64,000 nucleotides of DNA from positions 1,166,982-1,230,981 of the forward strand of contig NW_023998455.1 of NCBI RefSeq assembly GCF_014805625.2, in the 5' to 3' direction. How positions within the stretch are numbered: position 1 is the first letter of the stretch; the number at the start of each line of letters is the position of its first letter. Made by a program: the position numbers and the translations under genes. Shown here piece by piece: positions 33,690-44,649 of this stretch. This stretch comes from Glossina fuscipes (taxonomy: Eukaryota; Arthropoda; Insecta; Diptera; Glossinidae). The notes under the pieces were generated by a model. The model searched no databases and was not told where the DNA came from. It worked only from the letters and a program-made list of their open reading frames with translations.

Positions 33690-33900
33690 TCACTTTACGT
33701 GGTACCATGTAGCGTATCCTTTGACCGATTTGGTCAATTTTCAACACCAACTTGCATGCAAGATCTTCCAAAGTTTTCGCCAAATTTCAAGTTGATAGCT
33801 TCAGTTTTGCGGCTAGAAAATGTTTACAACAGACATTATGCAGACGGACAGACACAGAGAAGGACAGACGGACATGTATAAATCGATTTAGACGCTAATC
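33690..33900 (+). repeat. Family A-like element
   Basis: Gaccgatttggtcaattttc, then ttttcgccaaatttcaag, then gcagacggacagacacag and aggacagacggacatg. Followed by (TA)n at 33909-33931, the arrangement of paired GTCY and TA tracts reported for mini-me elements. Confidence 0.6.
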
Positions 33901-34650
33901 AATAATATGTATATATATATATATATATATTGTGGGGTCTCTGATGCGTTTTTTGTGGGCGTTGCAAACGTTTTGACAAAATGAATATGTCCGTCAACCT
34001 TCGGTGATGAGTACAAAAAGAAAAACACAAGGAAAAATTAAAAACGGCTTGGCTTGATTGTCTTAATATCCTTTACTAGTGTTTAAGCAGATGATTGCTA
34101 CATAGAACGAAAATTTATTTCTTGTGCGCAGTTTGAATTATAAAAGGCATTATCGATTTTTTTGTGTTTTTTTTATACAAAACTTAATAATAGATTGCCT
34201 TGTTTTTAATTGCATTCCTCTAAAATTTTAAAAATATCACAATAATCCTGACCAGGAAAAGTCGCTATGCACTTTTTCAATTTCGAGTCTATGGTGATTC
34301 CTAGCAAACCGAAGTCTTAACCACAGTTCACCCTTTGTGTCAACAAAAAGTAAACCTTAAATGTATTAAAAGTCTATTAAATCCCTTTATTATCCAAAAT
34401 CTATTTCGTCGCCTTTAAAGCAATCCTCAAAGTCACATAATATTCCTTGTTAATAGTTGAAGAACTCGACGATAATCGAAGAAGACCGTTAACATCACTT
34501 GGCTCAGCCTTGGCTCATCTTTTCCAAAATATTTGCTCGATGAGTCGGCGGTTTTCGTGTCGGGGGCATAGATTAATCTAAGTCTCATCTTCCCTAAAAA
34601 TTGATCAGCTGCGCTTGTGGAAACCTTATGGTGGAATCAATCGCATTTTT
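33900..34650. other. No gene recognised
   Basis: (TA)n at 33909-33931, otherwise AT-rich unique-looking sequence. Confidence 0.4.
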
Positions 34651-34930
34651 CTTTCCCTTTTTGAACGCATAACGTTGATCAATTGTGAGCCATGACTGCT
34701 TGAGTGCGGCCCTTCGAGGAGTACTCGTGATGGTTGTGGTTTTCACCCGTTCCATGCCAAAGTGGAACAAACCGAGGTGCGGATAGGCGTCAACACTGAC
34801 CAGAGTGGATTTATTGAACCATACGCAATAAACAATCTGGATACTCTGGTCTGGTGTAGGGATTATCTAACTCGCCAGGGGGCGTGGATTACGTTTAAAT
34901 AATCCGCGGTGGCCCAAGCCAAGACGGGCA
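34650..34930 (+). repeat. Dispersed repeat family J, copy 2
   Basis: Gcttgagtgcggcccttcg then gtactcgtgatggttg pairs with 10455-10490. The patch is GC-richer than its neighbours, suggesting a decayed mobile element, but no protein family was read. Confidence 0.45.
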
Positions 34931-35050
34931 GATCGATGATCGATCCGGAAACTTTTTCTGATAGGATTACCGCAAGTTCTTCTGTGTGTCGCATAAATTT
35001 TCGAAAATTTAATATACTCTTGTACGACAAGTTGCATAGACTATTTACAC
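34930..35050 (+). repeat. Family A tail
   Basis: Gatcgatccggaaac, then gcaagttcttctgtgtgtc, then tttaatatactcttgtac: the 3' blocks of family A without the core. Confidence 0.5.
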
Positions 35051-35720
35051 AAGAAAAGTAGGCTTAAATTTTAATATTTCTTCCGGTAGCGCCATTTAAA
35101 TTACTTCAGATTATGTCGTTAGCCACCAATCGTCATACAAATTCACAGCCGTTTTTAACTACAGCCTTAATTTCAACTAAATAGGAGGAAAAGAGGATTT
35201 TTGGGGTGATTTTAATTCCTTTGCGTGAGGCTGATTAGCGACGTAAGGCCCTTCTACTATGCGTACGGGGCGCGGTAACGATCGAAAAGGATTATTATTA
35301 TGATTTATTTAGCCAGAGAAATAAATTGTAAGACGTAAGTTTTATTAAAAACTCTACCGCTCTCCAGATTTGAACCCATGACCACAGGAAAACAGGAAAG
35401 AAGGGACTAGTATTTGTGTACGTTCAACTCGGAAGTGGAGATATCGGAACCGGTTCCAAAGGAGGTTTAAAGTAGTGCTCTTGAAGGATTGATTAATGGG
35501 GAAATGTTTTAATCCTTTGGAAAGTTTCCTTTGAGTATACCTACACATAAGCACAATATAGCACCCATTACGCCGAAGGATTTTCGATATACTCTCGTCG
35601 TGCTATGACCATCTGAGCTTTCGGCTCGATGCGGTCAAGTGATATTTGAAAGCTCCCGTCTACACTTGTGTGTGTATGCACTCTAACTTTGGTGATGTAC
35701 AGAAGATGTGCATCGTTTGT
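35050..35720. other. No gene recognised
   Basis: A minus-strand phrase at about 35360-35385 (tcatgggttcaaatctgg) resembles a polymerase III B box, but no A box lies upstream. Confidence 0.35.
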
Positions 35721-35721
35721 T

Positions 35722-35813
35722 TTGCATGTATTGTGCCGATTTAGAGAATAAGCATATATTCGNNNNNNNNNNTTGCATGTATTGTGCCGATTTAGAGAAT
35801 AAGCATATATTCG
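35722..35813. other. Assembly gap flanked by an identical 41-bp duplicate
   Basis: Ten N at 35763-35772. The 41 bases before the gap (35722-35762) are repeated without a mismatch right after it (35773-35813). This is the pattern left when two overlapping contig ends are placed side by side instead of merged. Confidence 0.9.
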
Positions 35814-36835
35814 TTCTCAGAAGTGCATCGTTTTAAAGACCCCAAGTCCTTGACTTTATCTTTCCGAATATCTATCTATCTACCGAGGATCCCGCCGAAA
35901 AGAACATTAGAAAAATCTTTTTATTATAAAAAAATATTTTAAATTTCTCACGTGCGTAACTTGGTAATTGTTAAAGTTTTAATGAAAAGATTTTCAACTT
36001 TGATAAATTATTTCCAAATCAAATCATTCGCTTTCTTTCAAAATTTCTATCTTAAAGATTTCTCAGGCCTTGTGTATATAGATGCATGTACGCATACAAA
36101 ATATATTTAGAATTAAAATTTTCTATTTCCAGTCATTCCCAACAGCATGATCATCGCATTAATTGCAAAAGTTTGTTGATCTGTAAAAATTGTTCATTTT
36201 TCAAAAATATTAAAAGGAAGAAAGAAAAAAAAATTGACATTGCTTCATAGCTTCAACTTGGCTCACATTTGCAAAATGATCAACGAGTGAGAAACAGAAA
36301 ACACCCTAAAATAATTTATATTCCCTTTGCAGGGACCAAATGAATTGCGAGACACTTAAAGTTTCAGTCAATTGTAAAGTTAAGTTGTAAAAAGCCTACA
36401 CTCCAGGGGGTGAAGTCATATGGTTTGCTTTATTTTACAAAGAAAAAGAAAAAAAAAAAAAACAAAGTGAAAAATGGGATTTCAATTTGTTGTTACATTT
36501 GGTTTTATTGCTAAAAAAAAAGAAAAAGTAAAGTTCAAAAATTCTAGTAACAATAAAATCAAAGTTATTAACTACTTATGCATGTAGAGGAAGAAAGTAA
36601 TACACAAAATTAATATACCCTTATATGTGGTTTTGTTTTCTTAATCTATTCCTATAATCGTTATTGTACGAAACAAAAGAAAAAAGAGCACTAATAACTG
36701 AAAGCAATAAAGTAACAATTGTTTCAAGACGAACTCCGAACATTCTCGTCACGTAAATTAAATTGAAAGTTCTAATGCCTATGCTTATTTAACTGACCAG
36801 CATATCTTCTCTAAGACTAACGGCTTGACTTGAAT
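35814..36835. other. No gene recognised
   Basis: Family N phrase at about 35818-35855 (gtgcatcgttttaaagaccc, caagtccttgac). The remainder is AT-rich with A14 at about 36450. Confidence 0.4.
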
Positions 36836-37650
36836 CTAGTGAAGGAAAGACAGAAAAGAGAGAAAATATAAAATAGAAGAAGGAAGAAACTGCAGAAGCG
36901 AAGAGCTTAAAAAGAAGATAGAGAACAATAAGAGAGAAGAGGAAAGGAAAGAAAATGCAAGGAAAAGGCGAAGAAAGAAAAATGAGAAGAACGAGCGCGA
37001 AAGGAAACAAAACATAGAGGAATGGAGACAAGATAAAGCCAGGGAAAGGAAGATCATGACATGTGAAGATAATGACATAAAAACGAGAGAAGAGAAGGGA
37101 ACAAAAAATAAATTAAGGGAAAAGAAAGAAAAGCAGAGAGAAAGGAAGAAAAAAGACACTATATAAGTGGCGAAGTGAAGATGGGAAGAACGGACGCAGG
37201 ACGGGACAAAACATAAAAGAATAGAAAGGAAAAGCACAGAAAAGAGAAAGGAAAAGGATAGAAAATATAAAGGCGATCGAGATAAAAGAGATCAAGTGAA
37301 GATGGGTTGACCGAGCGCAAGAGAGAGCACAAAACTTAAACGAATAGCGACAAGATAAAGCCAGGGAAGAAAAGGTGATGAGATGTGGGGATAATAGTCG
37401 AGAATGCCACAGAAAAAATGAGAAGCAAAGAGGAGAGGAGGTAAAGAGAGGCAAGAAAAGACAAAAGATAGGAGCGAAAAAAAGCATCAGGAAAAAATAC
37501 AACATCAGAGGGAAGAGAGTAGAAATGAAATAGACACAGCGAAGAAAGAAGGGAAAGAGAAAGTTGATAGAAGTGAAAGGGAAATTGAAGACCGGAAAAA
37601 TGGACAATAAGATATAAGAGAAAAACAAAAGTCGCTTAGTTGTCCTTCTT
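36836..37650 (+). repeat. Long purine-rich tract with internal duplications
   Basis: About 800 bp where the plus strand is mostly A and G. The minus strand consequently shows F/L/S/P-rich frames of 80, 133 and 184 codons in different phases; none has protein-like composition. Inside, ga(a)gaacg(a)gcgc(a)agg with gacaaaacat, then gaatagcgacaagataaagc and cagggaa(a/g)ga recur at about 36982, 37182 and 37304. The tract therefore grew partly by duplication of units of about 120-200 bp. Confidence 0.85.
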
Positions 37651-37930
37651 TGGCTCGCAAAAATCAACGAACTTCATGAAGAAAAAAAACGAGGGTGTCG
37701 GACAGGATGATAGGAAGATAGAAAAAAAGATGGTTTAGTTGCCTTTGTTGGTCTTTCACGTATGAAAAATATATAGAGCAAGTCGTTTGCCCTAAAAAAG
37801 TGAAAAGAACGGAAAGAAAGAGAAAGAAAGATTAGAGATTAGAGGCAATAAGAGGTCAGAGAAAAAAAGTTTCTTTGTTGCTTTCTTTGGCCTCTGAAAT
37901 ATCAAAGTTCTTTAAGATAGACGTGTGTCC
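37620..37930 (+). repeat. Tandem repeat, three copies, period about 103-135 bp
   Basis: (A)gtcgcttagttgtccttc then tttggctcgcaaaaatcaa, repeated as gatggtttagttgcctttg then ttggtctttcacgtatgaa, and again as gtttctttgttgctttc then tttggcctctgaaatatc, at about 37631, 37731 and 37868. Purine-rich sequence lies between copies, so the array is continuous with the purine tract. Confidence 0.65.
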
Positions 37931-38880
37931 ACCTTAAAAAACGAAACTAAAATGAAAGATTGAAGGGGTTTTATTTGGTATTCTTCAGTTTCAATTGAAT
38001 TCCATTGGAGAAAAGTTTGCACAGGTCGTTTTTACCGACAAGGTATGAGCAAAAAAATATTCTGAAGGATCTGCTTAGAAATCGACAACGTGTAGCAGCT
38101 GAAATCACACAATGAGGATATGGGTGTTGCTTGCCAGTTGCTTCTCAAGTTCCGATGAAAAAATCTTAAGACCATCAGAAAACCTAACAAATTGGGAAGG
38201 GTAAGCCACCAGGCAAAGATAGATAAGTGAATGAATTAATAGCAATTGTTCACTTACTTATTATCAAGCGATTAACTAAGCCTTGATGGTTTCCAAGGCA
38301 AGAGTGTTTAGATTGCTAATATAAGATTTGTTTAAAAGTGTACAAACCAATTTCACGACTAAGACAAGATAGTGAGAAAGAAGTTATCAAGATCAAAAAC
38401 AATAACTCAATACATTTTCATTAATAAACTGGGGTCTATGTGAAATTCGACGCGAACGGTTGTTAACATCTCATCTAAAAGTTCAAGGTGATTATATTCC
38501 CACGTAATGCATGCGCCCATAATTAAAGAGTAATTGTGTAAAGTGATTGAATAAGAATCGCCATAAAGTGAGTGTGTCTGTAGTTGTTTGACTTGTTTTC
38601 ACTTCAATTTTTCTTATTTCTTATCTTAGTTTATGCGAACACCATAAGGAAAATTTTTTTTTGTAAATTTAAAATTGTGAAAATTTTAAGATTTTTTTCA
38701 AATGATATAAATGTAGCATTTTTTATGATGATATATTTGTTAATAAAAAAGATATGATAATAAATTTGAAGTAAATGTTTATTTAAAATAATAAACTTGA
38801 GCGTAAAAACGCTATAGTGAGGTAAGAAAAAGCATTAAATAACCTACAGTTGCTCAAATAATTATTTCTTAAGATACGAC
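37930..38880. other. No gene recognised
   Basis: AT-rich unique-looking sequence. Confidence 0.4.
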
Positions 38881-39120
38881 GTCATAAGAGAAGCGATCGA
38901 ATAAGTCATTCGATTCGGGTCATTTTCAATAGCGTTCGTCCTTGAGCCTTGGTTCATCAAAATATTTCAAAAATTTGCGCCCTGCGAAAAAACAAGACAG
39001 AAAGGCGGACAGACAAGCTTAGATCGGTTCAGAAAGTGATTCTCAATCGACCGGTATAATCTTTGGTCCCACTGAGCGTTGTGTACATCCGTTAATGTAT
39101 CCTGACGCCATCAGCGGTGT
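38880..39120 (+). repeat. Family A element
   Basis: Gattcgggtcattttcaata, then ggttcatcaaaatatttca, then aggcggacagacaagctta, then tcaatcgaccggtataatc and ttaatgtatcctgacgcc. Confidence 0.75.
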
Positions 39121-39780
39121 AGGCAACAAAGCAACTTTAAAAACGTGCAAAATGGGTGCGATTCTCCCGTAACAAATGGCTTGCAATAGAAAAAGAAATC
39201 TGTAACTAGCATCCTTTTACCTTTTGATCTACACATGATACAAACTATTTTTATCTTCAGCCAAAAGGTTAGTGTAAAAATATTTCGAATAAATCGATTG
39301 CTATTTTTTTTCTTTCAAGTAGATGTCTCTGCAAGTTTAACGTGCACTCTTGTCGTAAAGCCTCATACATACAATTGAGTGACTCCCCTCGGATTCCATT
39401 TAGAAACTCCTTCTTTCTTTGTATCAAGGACACAATTGAAATGCAACCTTGCCCGGTGTTTTGCACTTCCAAAATAATAACTTAATAATAACGTGGACGC
39501 ATGCGCTATGACAAATATAATATTGCTTCTTACTCTCGCTACTAAAGCCATGCATGGTTCAAGCAAATTGAAAAATATATTACTTTTGCCGATTCAATTT
39601 TTCGATTACAAGCATTTTATTGTAGGATAAGTTATATATTTACTTAGCTTTCTCGATTGTTACGGATGTATATTTAATGCATGCCGCCCATAACCATAAC
39701 TTCTTAATCAGCCATCAATTAAAAGCATATATGACGAATTTCTTTTTCTTTTTTTGTATGATAAAGAAGCGATGAAAGAG
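39120..39780. other. No gene recognised
   Basis: Two overlapping 67-codon minus frames (39269-39472, 39363-39566) have no recognisable motif. Confidence 0.35.
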
Positions 39781-39965
39781 AAAGCGATAAGAGTTTGTTG
39801 GCGCAGGTTATCATAGCCTTTACCAACTGACCACACTCACTATAGCTACGACCAATGTCTACCGGATTTGAGATTTGAAAAGCTTAGTAGACGTGGTTCT
39901 TATCGACTCGGCTACACTGAACTTTATCGAGGGGTGAAACAAACTGCTGGGGAGAGAAGTGAACA
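39780..39965 (+). repeat. Family C element
   Basis: Agcctttaccaactgaccac, then actcactatagctacgacca, then agtagacgtggttcttatc and gactcggctacac. Confidence 0.6.
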
Positions 39966-40640
39966 GCGCCAACTGCCTACACCTAGATCAAGCTGATATA
40001 TTACGCTAATCAAGACATAATCTCTTACTACTATTTCTGATATGTTTCAAGTGCAATAATAAGCGTACTATAAGCCATTGTCTTCCTAGAGTATAACTAT
40101 AATGAGTAAAAGTTGAAGAGATTTCCAAACAATTGCAAGTTTTTACAATATCCACAGGTATTACAGCGAATAGTTGATTGTGTTCATTTTCTTTCCATGC
40201 TAAACTAAAAGAATGCAAACTTTTGTAATAATTTATAAAAAGTTTCTATAAATAAACTTTTTTTATGGATAAACTTTCATGTTCTTTTTCAAGAGGATCT
40301 AAAAACATTCATACAAATTACAATACAAAATTTTAAATATTTTTTTTTTTTTTTTTTTTTTAAGTTTTTCATCCATTTGCAATACAAACGTCGTAATGGA
40401 CGCAGTGAAATTTTTTTCATATAAAGTACTAAACAAACGGGTCAAAGTCGTTATTAAAAAAAGCGATACGATTTTATTTTTAGAACATTTTTCGTACATT
40501 TAGTAAATGAAAATATAATTTTACAAAAATTATTTAAAAATAAATTTGCGAATTTTATACTTATCATTCAAATGTTGCAGGTATATACATTTCTTTTAAA
40601 TTTTTGCTATGCTCAAAAAAAAAGCTTCTGCAACTCTCTC
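39965..40640. other. AT-rich spacer
   Basis: T22 at 40340-40361. No gene recognised. Confidence 0.4.
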
Positions 40641-40970
40641 GATCAGTATTAAATTATGGATCGATTTAGGCGGGGCTATCCATCTGCCTGTGTACGTGAT
40701 AAACATTCGTCGCTGGCAAAAAAAAATTTAGGTCATTTTTTTGAAGTTTGACAGAAACAGTGAAAGTGTTTGCGACCATGTTGGTATTAAAAATGGTCCA
40801 AATTGATCAAAGAACCTAACTGTAGTACCGCATAAACTGAGAAGACGTTTCTTGCTTTCAAAAACAAAAAAGTTGCGAGTTTTTGCTAACCTATAGTAGA
40901 TGCAACGGTATAAATTCTAGCATGTATTCTACAGGGGACGCTGCACGGTCTGTACGAATATGAAAAAAAA
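40640..40970 (+). repeat. Dispersed repeat family B, copy 1
   Basis: Atggatcgatttaggcgg, then ccatctgcctgtgtacgtg, then cgtcgctggcaaaaa, then gcgaccatgttggtattaaa and aatggtccaaattgatcaa. These blocks keep the same order in 53380-53740 and 58430-58790. Confidence 0.6.
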
Positions 40971-41079
40971 ACCAAAACAATAAACGAATTATGGTGAGTA
41001 AAAAAGATTCGACTGCAATCGATTATGAGTTTCTTGTCTCTTCGTTTTATACATTACACCATTTGTGGTGCAAGGATAT

Positions 41080-41400
41080 ATTAAATTTTTGCGGATGGAT
41101 GCATTACCCAGAAGAGCTTCAGATAGACTCACCTTTTCAAATAATAAGATTGTCCGTCCGTATTATTTTCTTGTATTCAATCTCTACGTCACAATTTGTG
41201 AAATATTTTAATGAAGTTCGGTAGACCGACAGGTTTCATTCTAAGAGCGAACGCTGTTGACAATGTTTCGGATCGGACCACTTTTCGGCCAATTTTCATA
41301 ATTTGACTTATTTTAAATTTTGTCGTTATATGAATAATTGTATTGACCGAAATGATGTAGGGTATTTAATGACGGGCCGTGGCCCACTATATTGTTTTTA
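41080..41400 (-). repeat. Family A element, reverse orientation
   Basis: Cttcagatagactcaccttt, then ttgtccgtccgtattatt, then ttaatgaagttcggtagac, then gtttcggatcggaccac and gatgtagggtatttaatgac, the reversed 5' end. The 77-codon frame at 40991-41224 is a shadow. Confidence 0.7.
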
Positions 41401-41840
41401 TTTGCTATTGTATTCGCTTTCTATTTTAAGTCATTTAAATAATAATGAATCATGTTGATGAGAAATTTTTAGAAAGAATATTGATGTTCTTCTGTGTATA
41501 GATGTGCAAGTGGAAAAACAACGGCAAATGATGCCTTATACTTGCGGTCCTGAAACTTTTCAACAAAGTAAGTAATTGAATTTATAAAGTTCCGGTGCAT
41601 ACATTTTTTTTTTTTTTTTTTTTTTTGTTTTTTAATTATAAATAAACAACAGCAAAACAATGGTGAGATAATTTTTTTTATTTTTTTCATAGGAAATGAT
41701 ATTCTCAAAAATAAACGAATTTTTTTAATGTTTTTTTTTTTTTTTTTTTATTATTGTGACACTAACAAAAAATAAATGCTTAACGAAATTCCGGCAACCA
41801 GTGTTGGCAATCCACTTCAACATTCTAAGATTTATGATTC
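41400..41840. other. Spacer with poly-T
   Basis: T23 at 41604-41626 and a T19 run near 41731-41749. No gene seen. Confidence 0.5.
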
Positions 41841-41844
41841 GAAA

Positions 41845-42560
41845 GCGAAGATTTTTAGTTGCGAGAACCAATTGTAGCTAGAATAACAGGAAGCAGAAAT
41901 TGTTGCCAAAGTTGAAGACAAAACGTCCGCAACACGCCGATATGGCAAAGCGTTTGTAGCAATGTTGAAGAATGGATAGTTTGAGGTTATATTTTTTTTT
42001 TATCGTTGGCCAACAACTAAAAAAGTTACTTAAAAAAAGGAAGAGGCATAGTGTCCTATGTTTAACTTAAAAGGGCTAATATCTGAAATGTCTACAAAAT
42101 CCACCAAAACCAGGTAACACTGCGAAGGCATAAAGAGTTGCAATAATCAGTTGTGCGATATACGAACAACTCCAGAATTAGAAAAAAATTGAGTAATCAG
42201 GCTTGTCAAACACCAAAGCGAAGATTTTTTTAGCAGAAAAGAGAAATTGCAGCCAAAATTGAAACCAAAACGTCCACAGTACGCAGATATGGCAGAGTAA
42301 TGTAATAATGTAGTAATGTTGAATAACGAATAGTTTGAGGTTATATTTCTTTTTATCGTTGGCCAACAACTCAAAAGGGCATAAGGCCTGTGTTCAACTC
42401 GAAAGGGGTAATTTCAGACATCTCGCCAAAATCCACTACGAGTTGTAGTCGTTCCAAAACCAAGTCAAGGCATAGAGAGTTGCAATAGTGACTTGTACGA
42501 TATGTGAGAACATCAAAAATTAGAAAAAAATGAGTAATCAGACTTTTTAAAAACCTTAAT
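41845..42560 (+). repeat. Two-copy direct tandem repeat, period about 340-353 bp
   Basis: Copy 1 (about 41845-42215) and copy 2 (about 42220-42560) share gcgaagatttttt, then aaaacgtccgcaacacgcc or its variant, gatatggcaaagc, atagtttgaggttatattt, tatcgttggccaacaact, aattagaaaaaaattgag and taatcag, all in order. Similarity is high enough for a fairly recent duplication. No protein is encoded. Confidence 0.85.
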
Positions 42561-44600
42561 TGGTGAATAAATCTTTTTTGACCCTGGACATTCTAATATC
42601 TAAGCATAACTCACACTGCGCCGCTTCTTCTGAATATTGAAGACATTTAGCACACTCCCGACACCGATTGAACGCATGCGCCCATCCTTATTGATGCGGC
42701 CGAATAAGCCGCAATAGAGTGCCTCTAGATAAGGCCGGGAAAGTTCGGCTCTTATGTTTAAGCGTTTATGAGAAAATGCACAACAATTGCGACTAATAAC
42801 AGTTTGTTTTCAAAATTTTTTAATAATTGATGAATAGGAACCGCATAAACCGACAAAAAAAGACTGCACAAAAACAAGTTTGATCGAACATATAAAATAT
42901 CATAACGACATATAGTTGTTTGAAGCCATATGTTAAGAAAAAAAGGTGTAGCTTCTACGCTGATCTCTTTTTCATCTTTCCTGTCTTACGCGCAAAATGT
43001 TCAGTTCCTCACTGGGAATGTGGAGTGAACCTAAAAGCCCGTGGGCGACAAGTTCCATTCTTGTTTTTTTACGTTCATATGTATGCTGAGATTCCTATTT
43101 TAGACAAATGGACAAATGAATGGAAATCTGAAGCGGATTTAAACCTCTCAAAACTCTCTGATCGGGACTACATACAGTTTATGAAATCTTCGAGACATAT
43201 GCTTTACAATTATATCGCAAATCTTTCTTAATCAGCGTAAATGGCACAATTGGTTAAACCCTGTACGTTAAGCTCAATTTTAAAATTTTAAGACATTGGA
43301 AAAAACCAATGTTTTCTTATCACTTCTCCAATCCACTTTCTTAAAATCACCGAACCAAGGCACAAAATTCCCAGTGCTGGCAGAATGCTAATAAATCGTA
43401 TAAAAATATAATGCCTTCTACGGTATGAACGTTGCGACATACAATCGCAATATCGTAATATTGAAATAATAAATCTTCTCTCTCACTTGCATGCAATTAT
43501 TGTACATAAGTCAGCGTTAGGTATTTAAAGATTGGTCTCAATTGGATATTTTTCGCTTGTTGTTTGTCGTTTTTTTTTTTTTTTTTTTAATTAACTTTTT
43601 AATATGCAATCTTTTTTGTTCGATATGTACCTGTTGTTTGTTTTTTGAACAATAATAGACGAAAGTATAGTAAAGTAAAATGTCCACTACATTGTATCGC
43701 TGCGAGTGTACTAAATTTCATTAAATGTCAAATAAGCAAGAAACCAGTTTTGTAGCCGCCACTTTATATGGAGAAAAATTCAATAACTGGCCCGGTTGAG
43801 TTCATTTTGAACACACTGTTGTCCTCTTTCTAAAAGACATCTATTTTACGTTTGTCCATACCGCTAAGATTAACCGAAGAAAAGACAACAACAACAACAA
43901 CAACAACAACATTAATAACTGCAATAAAAAAGCAAAGAAAACGTAAGGCAATCATCTAAACGGCCTTAAATCAAGAATTATCTATCAATAGAGAAAAAAG
44001 CTTTTAAATCATATGTTTATGTTATGCGATAACTATAAAAACCAAATAGTTTTTATGGCTCGTTTCTCTTCCAAGTGATGGGGATAAAAATAAAAATACT
44101 TTTAAATGAGGATAAGTGCATCTAATATATTCAAATTGTTGCCGTTTTAGCTAAACTAGATGAAACTAAACATAACCTCACAAGAGTAAAACCAAGAATT
44201 TATTATGAAGTCTTAATATTCGAAGTAAACTTTTAAGATTACTACCATAAGTTGTCTTACGAATATATATACGGTTTGCTAGTGTAGAGCGATACCTTGC
44301 TTGCTTAATATTTAATTATCCCAACTAGTGTGCATGTGTCATGTCATTCCTTGGGGCAAACCATCGGAGAGATCCTAAACTTTCAAAATAACTGAGTTAG
44401 TGCAAAAAACAGTTTACTTCCTAGGCGTTCAAAAAAAAAAAAAAAAAAAAAAAAGATTCTGACTTGTTAGGATTAATTGGAGTAAGTCAACAAGAAATGT
44501 GATCTATATATCCATTCCTTAAAGAAAAATGTTTGCTTTTTTTGCAAATTCTTGTTTTTGTGACTTTCACCACAGATGACAGTTCACATACTTATTATAT
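42560..44600. other. No gene recognised
   Basis: A 103-codon plus frame at 42920-43231 has a moderately protein-like second half but no known domain. T18 near 43571-43588, (CAA)n at 43889-43911, A24 at 44431-44454. Confidence 0.35.
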
Positions 44601-44606
44601 TCGCAT

Positions 44607-44649
44607 TGGGATGTAGCTTATATGATAGAGCGCTCGCTTAGCATGCGAT
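44607..44649 (+). pseudogene. 5' half of a tRNA-Ala(AGC) gene (tRNA pseudogene)
   Basis: About 42 bases match the 5' half of eukaryotic tRNA-Ala: GGGATGTAGCT, a D-arm with changes (TATATGATAG for CAGATGGTAG), then GAGCGCTCGCTTAGCATGCGA. The anticodon stem-loop, including the anticodon AGC, is intact. After the anticodon stem the sequence turns into unrelated A/T-rich DNA, so the variable loop, T-arm (B box) and acceptor 3' strand are missing. The A box is also altered. It cannot fold into a tRNA. It may be a truncated gene copy or the tail of a tRNA-derived insertion. Confidence 0.8.

Noticed and set aside
35354..35400. Minus-strand B-box-like sequence, possible tRNA-derived SINE
   Set aside because: No A box at the right distance upstream and no tRNA-like fold.
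36789..37667. Three overlapping long minus-strand frames (80, 133, 184 codons)
   Set aside because: They lie in the purine-rich tract; composition is almost only F, L, S, P, I and all phases are open at once, so they are shadows of low stop-codon density.
42920..43231. 103-codon plus frame
   Set aside because: The second half looks somewhat protein-like, but no family or neighbouring exon was found.
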